From NCBI GenBank assembly GCA_027924585.1, contig BSBM01000442.1, positions 868,001 to 932,000 of the forward strand: a DNA stretch of 64,000 nt. Direction: 5' to 3'. Both the position numbers and the translations under genes were made by a program. The notes beneath the pieces are model-generated. The model was not told the origin of the DNA. It ran no database searches and saw only the letters and a list, made by a program, of their open reading frames with translations. Below are positions 56,901-64,000 of the stretch, one piece after another. Origin of the DNA: Larix kaempferi (lineage: Eukaryota > Streptophyta > Pinopsida > Pinales > Pinaceae). Each line of letters opens with the position of its first letter. Position 1 is the stretch's first letter.

Positions 56901-59900
56901 ATAGAGAGGAGATCTGAGAGAGATCGGGCACACTTGATCAAAGGCAAAGAGGAGCATCATTATTGTGCACTGATTTCTTCTACGTAGAGAGGGTGAGTAC
57001 TTGTTGAGGAAGGAAAATGCTTGCATGAGCATAGGGGGCACATTCTTGAGAAGAGAGAGCACAACTTCTGGCAGAGGAAGAGAGCAAATCTGAGAGAGAT
57101 CGAGCACAACACTTCATCTGAGGCTGAGGGAGAATCCATTGGAGGCAGAGTCTGCGTTTGAGATAGATTGGATTCATCAACAGAGAGATCAGAAATTGAT
57201 CAGACGGAGAGGGGGCGCATTCCTTGAGCAGAGGGGCGCACTTCACTAGAGAGGATCGAGCTCAGAGATTGAGTTCATCAATCTGAGAGAGTATCATTGA
57301 GACAGTGATCCAGAGGCAAAGGGGCGAGAGGCACTAGTCAAAGAGCAGCTTCAGAGAGAGGCACAGTCAGAGAGAGGGGCGCACTCAGTCAGAGGGGTGC
57401 ATTTCACATCTATCCTTCAGAGATCAAACTTGTGCATCAGAGCCTTTGGCTTGAAGATAAGTCTATGTTGGATTGATCTACTGTACCTATTGTAAACTGC
57501 TTACGATATAAAAGCTTCTATCTCTCATTGGTTTTCCCGCAAGGGTTTTTCCAGGCTCACATTGACCGAAAATACTATGTCCATTTCATGTGTGTTTATT
57601 GTTGGATTAAAAGAGTAGATTAGATCTCATGTGTTTCTAGTTCTAAATAATTGTTTATGCTATTTCATTCTTTGGGGTTGAGAATCAGGTTCTGCATCTA
57701 ACTTGTGATTTAGCAAGACTTGAGACCGTGTTGGGATCTGTGATTTTGAGTGAGTCGTATCTGAAAGATCTATATGGTATTAAAGCGCAATGAAATATCA
57801 TAGCAGTACACATACCATATCTACCAGATCTGAAGAGCAGAGTTCAAATCTATGAAGGTAGATACCATATCTGAAGAACAAATATCATATCTGTAAGCAC
57901 AGGGACGAGATACATCAGATCTGTGAGAGCAGAGTCCAAATCTGTGAGAATAGGCATTAGATCTATCATATCTATGAGAACAAACATCAAATCCATCATA
58001 TCTGTGAGGGAAGAGTCCATATCTATGGCAGATCTATCAGATTTGGGAGAGTAGGTACCAGATCTATGTTGATATACATCAGATTTATCATATCTGTGAG
58101 GAATCAGGATAGAGACCATATTTATCATATATGTGAGAGTAGAGGTCAGAGACATCAAATCTGTGAGAACAAACCCTAGATTTGTGAAAGCGAGGGTTAT
58201 GCATCTAGTCATATGATGGGAATACGAGAAGTGTTCCTTAGTGCTTCAGAGATAGACTCGGAGTCTTAGACTGTTATGAGAGGTTTGCAGTGAGGAGAGT
58301 TGGTTCAATGATGTTCCAGTTGGAGTTAGGAGGTTCTCTGAAGATGGTAGGAGGGATGCATGTACCAAAGCTGAGAGATTTTCGCTCAATATCAACTCTA
58401 GAGGATGAGGAATATAGCATGGTGTTCCGGTATGGACAGAGTTTTCTATATTCAGAGGGAGCTACCTTGGATGCAGCGATGAGGCAAGGCATCAGGAAAG
58501 GCAAGTTGTACAGGTTGTTGGGAAAGCATGTAAATGGGTCCAGGGAGATCTTGGATGAAATTTCAGTGTCAAAGACAAAGAGAGTCCGAGATGCAGAAGA
58601 TGGGTGGGAGGCCTCTTCCAGTACTGTCAGAAGAGATGACACTATAGGATACTCAGGTGTGCGAGACTCCTCGGGTAGATCAAGACTGGATCCAGTTGAT
58701 CCTGTGTTGATAGGTCAACAAATTGATATAGAGTATGTAGTTCGGGGCCAACCCACTTCAGGAGTATCTGGGTGGATTTCACAGTCCTCATCTGAGTCTA
58801 AGATAGACGGAGAGCGAGATGCTCCTAGGATTGATGAGGCACTGAGGAGTCAGTCCTTATATTAGAGAGATGAGCGAGAATCTCATACCAGTACGAGCCG
58901 GAGATTGAGCTGGTACGAGATGACTAAGTTGGATAGACCTCAGGAGCGAGATGAGAGTTAAGTACAGGCTTGTGAATCCACTAATGATCAGCTTCAGAGG
59001 GAGTTTGGAGCAGAGTTTCAGAGGGGGTCTGAAACATGGATCGATATCAGATTAGAGTGCAGCACATGCAGCCAGTTCAGAGGGAGTAGTTGTAGCAACA
59101 AGATATATGATGGATCTAGGTATCAGTAGGACTTCCCTCGATAAGAGGGAGTGTTAGAGATCTGTGTATCTCGGGATGTCCTTCATGCTCAGATGCCTAG
59201 CATGAAGGTACATTGACAGTATAGGCATTGATGTAGTGTGTGAGAAACACTATCCCAATCAACATGGTTTCAGTGGTTGAAGCATGCAGAGGTTCCAGAG
59301 ACTTTTTTCTTTTGCATGAGAGATTTTTTATGCGGAATGTTATTTTTGCATGCATCTCAAATTAGGGTTTTGGAAACCCTAATCAATTAGTGAGTTATTA
59401 AAAGGAGGCAAGGGACAAAGGAAAAAGGTTAATTGAGCATTTTCTTCAGAGATTGAAGAGAGAGAGAGAGAGTGAGAGCGAATCAATGCATGACAGAAGG
59501 GGTGCATTCTTGAGAAGAGAAGGGCACATCACCTAATAGAGATAGAGAGCATATTTGAGAGAGATCGGGCACAGTTGATTTGAGGTAGAGAGGAGCATCA
59601 TTATTGTGCACTGAGTTCATCTACATAGAGAGGGTGAGTATTTGATGAGGAGGGCGAATGCTTGCATGAGAAAAGGGGGTGCATTCTTGAGAAGAGAGGG
59701 CGCAGCTTCTGGCAGAGGAAGAAAGCAGATCTGAGAGAGATTGGGCACACTTAATCTGAGGCTGAGGGAGAATCTGTTGAAGGCAGAGACTGCTTCTGAG
59801 ATAGATTGGATTCATCAGCAAAGAGATTAGAGATTGATCAGACAAAGAGGGGACGCATTCCTTGAGCAGAGGAGCACACTTCACTGGAGGGGATCAAGCT

Positions 59901-61620
59901 TAGAGATTGATTTCATCAGTCTAAGGGAGGGTATCACTAAGACCATGATCCAGAGGCAGAGGGGCGAGAGTCCCTAGCCAGACAGCAGCTTCAGAGAGAG
60001 GCACAGTCAAAGAGAGGGGCGCACTCAATCAGAAGGGCACATTTCCTAGCTATCCTTCAGAGATCAGACTTATGCACCAGAGCCTTTAGCTCGAGGACAA
60101 GTCTATGTTGGATTGATCTACTGTACCTATTGTAAACTGCTTACGATATAAAAGCTTCTATCTCTCTCACTGGTTTTTCCGCAAGGGTTTTTCCAGGGTC
60201 ACATTGACTGAAAATACCGTGTCCATTTCATGTGTGTGTATTGCTGGATCAAAAGAGTAGATTAGATCTCATGTGTTTCTAGTTCTAAATAATTGTTTGT
60301 GCTATTTCATTCTCTGGGGTTGAGAATCGGGTTGTGCATCTAACTTGTGATTTAGTGAGACTTGAGACCGTGTTGGGATATGTGATTTCAGTGAGTCATA
60401 TCTGAAAGATCTACAACATCTAATTGATTTTCACTCACACACAGCTAATTGAGTTAAAATAAATCCCTTCCTGGCTCTCTTCATTAGGAATCACTCAATC
60501 AACCCTAGAGAAGCCCCCCTTGACCTCGAGAGCTGGTCAAAAGAGAGAGAAGTTAGCACTAAGGTGACATGTTTTTTTCCTAAGTTGCTCCTTGTTAGCA
60601 CTAGTGGATTAGGAATTTTCCAATCAAGTTGCTAAATCAAGGTGTAACAGCCACCACATGGAGGAGTGTGTTTGCTGTGTGCTGGAAGCCATATACCTAT
60701 TCTTGGCACATGTGGAGCACTTTACTTGGAAAGTTACACTTTTATGTTCTTGGACATTTTGCATGCATGGACCACTCCCTAATTCTATGAAAAGAGATGG
60801 AGGATGCATTAACAAATAAGTAGTCATTGTAATTATGATTTTAGTAGTAATGAAGAGTTATATGATTGTTGCTACAGATTTCTAGCTTGCTAGTTTTGAT
60901 TTGCAGATTTAGTATTTCTCAAATCTACACTCCACCACTAGCCGGTTTGATCTGGAATTCTGAATTTATGATGTTTCTTCTCCATCTCTTCTACTAACTC
61001 TATATCTAATGTAGTGTAGCCACTCTCTCTTTTCTAGGACCTATGCTCTCTTGGGCCACACTTTCTTATTGTCTTTTTGTTGGTTTCAATTGTATCTCTT
61101 TATCTTTAAGCTTTTAGGAGTAGCCTTGGCACTCCAACATTATGTTTGTGACTATCTGTATTCTCTAGCCCTACTAACCGATTATTTTGGACACCTGCAG
61201 AAATTAATAAAAGCATCTTACCTTATCTAGCTAAAATGTTTGCATGCCAAATTATATCGGATGCATGGGCATAAATCATAAAAATGAATTCTTGAATTCT
61301 TCTATAACAAATAACACTTGTGCCCTTGTCTTTTATAGAATTAATAGAGTTCATGATACAGCCTTTGAATTAATTGTTTCCTAAAGATCTTACATAGCCC
61401 CACACCTAAAGAAACAAATCTACAAAATGCATCCATATTTTTCTTGTGAAATGGAAGGCATACCTTCAGAATATAAATGTACTTCTGATCCAACCTCTAA
61501 GTTTGTTGTGCTTGCAGAAGGATATGTAGTCCTCTCGCTGGGTGTCAACTGAGGTTCATGCAAATTCTTGATTACAGAATTAAGGTCATTGTCACATGAT
61601 TTCAATGTCTCATTTAGAAG
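50877..61620 (-). CDS. CUE-domain (ubiquitin-binding type) protein gene, 3' four exons
   Basis: The only host gene seen. Four minus-strand exons join in frame: 61620-61464, 51719-51493, 51341-51168 and 50963-50877 (stop TGA 50879-50877). All introns start GT and end AG. The joined product, about 180 residues here, has the end of a CUE domain, then a conserved acidic segment with LPADGSEWVELLVREI, a charged helix, a coiled-coil with NILKRAVAIQHERQKE, and a short C-terminus ending NHDVF. This matches the plant family of small CUE-domain proteins (the Arabidopsis At5g32440/At1g80040 type, from memory). The N-terminal exon(s) lie beyond 64000. No stop or frameshift occurs in any exon, so the gene looks functional. 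The intron between the first two exons is 9.74 kb and full of retroelements. Confidence 0.85.
51168..51341 (-). CDS. CUE gene exon: coiled-coil
   Basis: 174 bp (58 codons, phase 0 on both sides), acceptor TTTTCAAATACAG, donor GTGTAA. It encodes DDFLLKEQLHLLVRDNNIL, KRAVAIQHERQKEHEEG and HELQHLKQLLSQCQDQIRTL, a leucine-spaced helix that is probably a coiled-coil for pairing. Confidence 0.9.
51493..51719 (-). CDS. CUE gene exon: conserved central segment
   Basis: 227 bp, acceptor TTAAATAG, donor GTACTT. It encodes PGGRFTTEMPIDTDHAEAV, then LPADGSEWVELLVREISNAG, FDDARERASRALELLEKTIV and ENLQK. The WVEL.VREI..A...DDAR.RA...LE.LEK pattern is the hallmark of the family outside the CUE domain. The antisense strand is also open here, as expected by chance. 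Confidence 0.88.
52060..52680 (+). pseudogene. Copia gag fragment in the CUE gene intron
   Basis: Plus-strand (antisense to the CUE gene) remnant of Ty1/copia Gag: DSNFPTWK, then LMEEIDL, KEQRIFLDYVKDHPIPHI, then ITNLKDLHFSTGMKIEDEEL and ALNGFSLIWEAFVQG (52390-52584). Several stops and frame changes. No LTRs or pol next to it, so it is a fragment. Confidence 0.75.
52681..56515. other. Intron sequence without genes, 52.7-56.5 kb
   Basis: Non-coding. (TA)n at 53921-53949. About 54440-54560 resembles the 3' end of the D2-type LTR (shared 'ccttggtctt' and 'gatctaaagtg' blocks), so an old related LTR may be present. An open frame at 55728-56030 has a basic Ser/Pro/Arg-rich product without any recognised domain and is likely chance or element-derived. 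Confidence 0.5.
53921..53949. repeat. (TA)n microsatellite
   Basis: Fourteen and a half uninterrupted TA units. Confidence 0.95.
56516..57774 (+). repeat. F 5' LTR
   Basis: Matches 59152-60415. The first ~50 bp are diverged, so the start is placed by length and flank. It contains 'gagagatcgggcaca' and 'ggggcgcattc' motifs repeated within the LTR. TTATTAAAAGG near 56752 may be the TATA element. Confidence 0.75.
57775..57788 (+). other. F primer-binding site (degenerate)
   Basis: TGGTATTAAAGCGC directly follows the 5' LTR and resembles the initiator-Met complement. Confidence 0.65.
57840..58200 (+). repeat. F internal tandem array of short degenerate units
   Basis: At least ten copies of a unit of roughly 20-35 bp built around 'catatctgtgagagcaga' and 'agatctatcagatc'. 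Variants alternate 'catatct', 'cagatct' and 'caaatct'. The array lies between the primer site and the protease-like fragment. Confidence 0.8.
58290..58865 (+). pseudogene. F protease-like fragment (copia)
   Basis: An open stretch of 191 codons. The first ~85 residues (MMFQLELGGSLKMVGGMHVP, KLRDFRSISTLEDEEYSMVF, RYGQSFLYSEGATLDAAMRQ, GIRKGKLYRLLGKHV) match the C-terminal part of copia protease running into the pre-integrase region. The rest is Ser/Asp-rich and unassigned. The active-site part lies upstream and is lost. Confidence 0.62.
59152..60415 (+). repeat. F 3' LTR
   Basis: Starts TGTTAGAGATC directly after the purine tract and ends AAAGATCTACA. It matches the 5' LTR along nearly all its length. 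Confidence 0.82.
60416..61463. other. Intron sequence between F and the CUE exon
   Basis: AT-rich, no gene or element recognised. Confidence 0.55.
61464..61620 (-). CDS. CUE gene exon: end of CUE domain
   Basis: 157 bp, beginning after TTTGCTGTTTCAG. It encodes LLNETLKSCDNDLNSVIKNL, matching the last helices of a CUE domain where a helix of the form L..CGNDLD.AI..L is usual, then a Ser/Thr-rich linker ending HLYSE. It ends in phase 1 before the donor GTATGC. The next exon supplies the two bases that complete a Val codon. The domain's first helix, with the ubiquitin-contacting MFP-like motif, must be in an upstream exon outside the window. Confidence 0.82.
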
Positions 61621-61643
61621 CTGAAACAGCAAAGGACACAAAT

Positions 61644-61775
61644 AAAGGACCATTCTAGCTAATCACTGGAAGAAAGAAAAAAATGTTCAAACAGGCAAAG
61701 AACACATGTAAAGGACCATTCTAGCTAATCACTGGAAGAAAGAAAAAAATGTTCAAACAGGCAAAGAACACATGT
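61644..61775. repeat. Perfect 66-bp tandem duplication in an intron
   Basis: Two identical adjacent copies start at 61644 and 61710 (each AAAGGACCATTC to GAACACATGT). The first begins about 23 bp upstream (minus sense) of the CUE exon. Confidence 0.92.
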
Positions 61776-62859
61776 GTCACACAGTTTTATTAGTCAGACT
61801 AAGATGAGATACATAAGATAAAATAATTTTATTAATGTCCAAAAATGACAGAAAGAATAGGTCAATAGCACTAGAAAGACAGAAAATTATATCTCAATAT
61901 ATCAGGTGGCTCAGATATTTATTTTTGTGTTTATAAAGACATTTATCTCATCTTAATTCCACCCTAAATTTTCAAAACAAATATAATCTCTAATCAAAAA
62001 ATTCTCATGGAGATTCATTGTAAAAATAGTTCTTTTCAGAATGGTTTTGACTTTATTGCAGAGAAAAGTAAAGCGTTAGCTATATCAAAACTCACATTGA
62101 TACTCTCGGTATTCTTCACTTAATTCTGTTCTGTACTGCTTGATGGGAAAAGCAATCACTCAAAGGTTTCGATGGGGAACAGTTCAACATCAGACTGCAT
62201 CACATAGCTTATGTAGGGCAATGAGCAATAAAGTTTACTTCTCCCAGTGTTGTCTCTGAAGCACAACATCAGTTTGTTTCCTTCCACAAAATAACTCATC
62301 TAGAACCATCAATTATATGAGCACAATGAGGATTTCAACCCATCCAATGGAGACGATAATTGTTATTTTGTAATTCCTGAAGTGAAAGAGCATGAGAAGG
62401 ATTTCTACCAACCTATAAATGATGCATATGTAATGAGACAAATTTCGTCTTCTCTCCCAAAGATAGATTAATATCCTATCTCCCCAACATTCAACCAGCA
62501 CAGCCTATAAGTAATAACAATCCAATATTGTATATATCACATCTTTTCCCCTGCATGTCTTAGCATGTTAGTGTATAATTGACTTGGTAGTTGGTAGGTC
62601 ATTATTATCACTAATATATAATAATCTGTGAACTGAAAGGTCACGTCCAATGCAATTGGGAGTAGGACTAGGAACAAAGTGAGAAGTGAAAACAAGTAGC
62701 AGGAGCGTAAAGCACTAATTTCCAAAAAAAAATGGAGTGCAGCATCTCAACAGAGTTTTTTATGTAATATATATTCAAAAGAGCATCACAATGTCAAATT
62801 AGTTGCAGTCTGCAGAAAATATAAAAACTAGATTTTTATGCTACTTGTGGATAACTGGG
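61776..62859. other. Non-coding stretch upstream of the CUE exon
   Basis: AT-rich. I looked for the upstream CUE exon on the minus strand and did not find one. Confidence 0.5.
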
Positions 62860-64000
62860 GCCTTTCTTGTTGGTCAGGATGACCTCTTCATTGGCTGAAC
62901 CATAAGAGGAAGCTTATTAAACTTGGAGAGATCATTCAGTACTTGGGAATCCCCTTTGGTATGCATATTTCTCATGCCAATCAATAGCAGTGGATCATGG
63001 CCAAGTTTGAGAAGAAACTTCAAGCTTAGAGTGACCTTGATCTTCCTCTTGCAGGAAAAACTACAATCATTGACAGGATTCTATCTACGATGCACATCTA
63101 TTATTCATCTTGCTCGTTCCCTTCTCAAGCAGCATACAAAGGGTTGTGCTCTTGTCAGAAGCTTTCTTTGGGGCAAGCAAGGTGGGGCAAAAGGGCTCCC
63201 TTTGGTGGCATGGGATGTATGCACATTAACGAGGCATCAAGGGCAGTTGGGGACTCCTAACAAAAGAGCACAAGGGGCAGTTCTCAATAGTAAATGGATG
63301 GTGCATGTAGTGGAGAGGGGATGCTCTTTGGAAAGTCTTAATTGGGCACCGGAATCATCATATTCAACACATTCAAGGTATTAAAGATCCATTTTAGTTG
63401 ACTGGAATGCTCGGCCTTCCATGATTTTGGGTTCTGTCATGCTCAAAATGGTGTGGGTTGCTTGGCAGGTCATGTTTGGTTTTCTGCTTGGCAATTTGAG
63501 GGACCTTGAAATGCCTAGGATTTGCAACATGATCGATTTGGACATTCTTGTCCCCTAGTGGTCAAGTTGGTCTTTCGTCTAGGTTTTCTTGCAAAAGACT
63601 GGCAAGGAAAGGTCACCTATTTTGGAAGGATTTATGGAATCATGATCACCAACAATGGCACACCTAGCATGCTCTTAACTGAGCCCAAAAGATCATCGAT
63701 TCAAATAAATTTATTTTAGAGGCCCTTTGTCACATAATTCCTGAAGATTGTCTTTTAAGATGGGTCAGGTCCATTCTTAAGGGATTAGAGATGGGGGAGT
63801 GGGAAGCCCTTTTACATTTATGTGATCAAGGAATCTTATGATACAGTAAGACACACTTCTAACTTGTCCTCTCGCTTTAACAAAAGGTGGGGGATCAAAG
63901 ATCTTGTGGTGCACTAGTTAAGGAGGTGTTAGTCCATCCAGAAATCACAATCTTCTTTTAAGCACAAAGTTTGAGGGGGCGCAGCTTCTACTAAAGGGTT
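62860..64000 (+). pseudogene. LINE (non-LTR) reverse-transcriptase C-terminal fragment
   Basis: Plus-strand remnant of a plant LINE ORF2. QYLGIPFGMHISHANQ at about 62937 and LAGKTTIIDRILSTMHIYY at about 63048-63105 match the thumb region after the RT core (the form YLGIPFG...W...K...KL..W....L.LAGR). After a frameshift comes SFLWGKQGGAKGLPLVAWDVCT and KRAQGAVLNSKWMVHVVERG, the conserved FLW...LVAWD.C..P..GGLG region. Frameshifts and stops follow, and the fragment runs off the window. Confidence 0.72.

Larger units (their letters stand above)
56516..60415 (+). mobile_element. F: non-autonomous copia-type LTR element in the CUE gene intron
   Basis: LTRs of about 1.26 kb (56516-57774 and 59152-60415) surround only 1.4 kb. 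A degenerate initiator-Met primer site follows the 5' LTR, the purine tract ATAAGAGGGAG precedes the 3' LTR (which starts TGTTAGAGATC), and the flanks are ACAAC and ACATC. The inside carries a tandem repeat and a protease-like fragment, no RT. It lies antisense to the host gene. Confidence 0.84.

Noticed and set aside
57840-58200. CRISPR-like array
   Set aside because: The units are degenerate and lack constant-length spacers, and the setting is a plant LTR element.
57840-58212. Minus-strand 120-codon open frame rich in Leu, Thr, Asp and Met
   Set aside because: It is produced by the short tandem repeat whose unit happens to stay open. It is on the wrong strand for F.

Overview
This window looks like nuclear DNA of a seed plant with a very large genome. 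A gymnosperm is the best guess, based on stacked old LTR retrotransposons, long decayed spacers and a conserved plant gene whose exons lie almost 10 kb apart. There are no rRNA or tRNA genes, CRISPR arrays or bacterial-style operons. All retroelement coding regions carry stops or frameshifts, so none looks active.

Layout. (1) 1-13.2 kb: an older minus-strand Ty3/gypsy element (called E0 here) is split within its gag by an almost intact 11.5 kb minus-strand Ty3/gypsy element (E1, 579-12085) with a perfect 5-bp target duplication. E1 is unusual. Its Gag carries a string of zinc knuckles and an in-frame N-terminal extension, a second Gag-like domain lies between protease and RT, and a 649-codon extra ORF follows the integrase. 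(2) 13.2-14.9 kb: a minus-strand Ty1/copia gag-protease fragment. (3) 14.94-43.49 kb: one copia-type element (D) with everything inserted in it. Its 5' LTR is cut in three by a chromovirus (D1, 15.05-21.33 kb) and by a long-LTR element with only gag-like coding (D2, 21.72-34.40 kb). The 5' LTR of D2 is itself interrupted by a full-length copia (D2a, 23.62-29.59 kb, perfect target duplication). The body of D holds a further LTR element (D3, 36.09-42.52 kb), which encodes no polymerase but carries a long decayed ORF of a kind I do not recognise. (4) 43.5-50.9 kb: AT-rich spacer with a SINE-like insertion and diverged tandem repeats. (5) 50.9-61.6 kb: the only host gene seen, the 3' part of a minus-strand gene for a plant CUE-domain (ubiquitin-binding type) protein. 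Four exons join in frame, and a ~9.7 kb intron contains a copia gag fragment and a non-autonomous LTR element (F, 56.5-60.4 kb). (6) 62.9-64.0 kb: a LINE reverse-transcriptase fragment, probably inside another intron of the same gene.

The nesting gives a relative time order: D before D1, D2 and D3; D2 before D2a; E0 before E1. The best candidates for poorly described biology are the E1 accessory ORF and domain layout and the D3 ORF.
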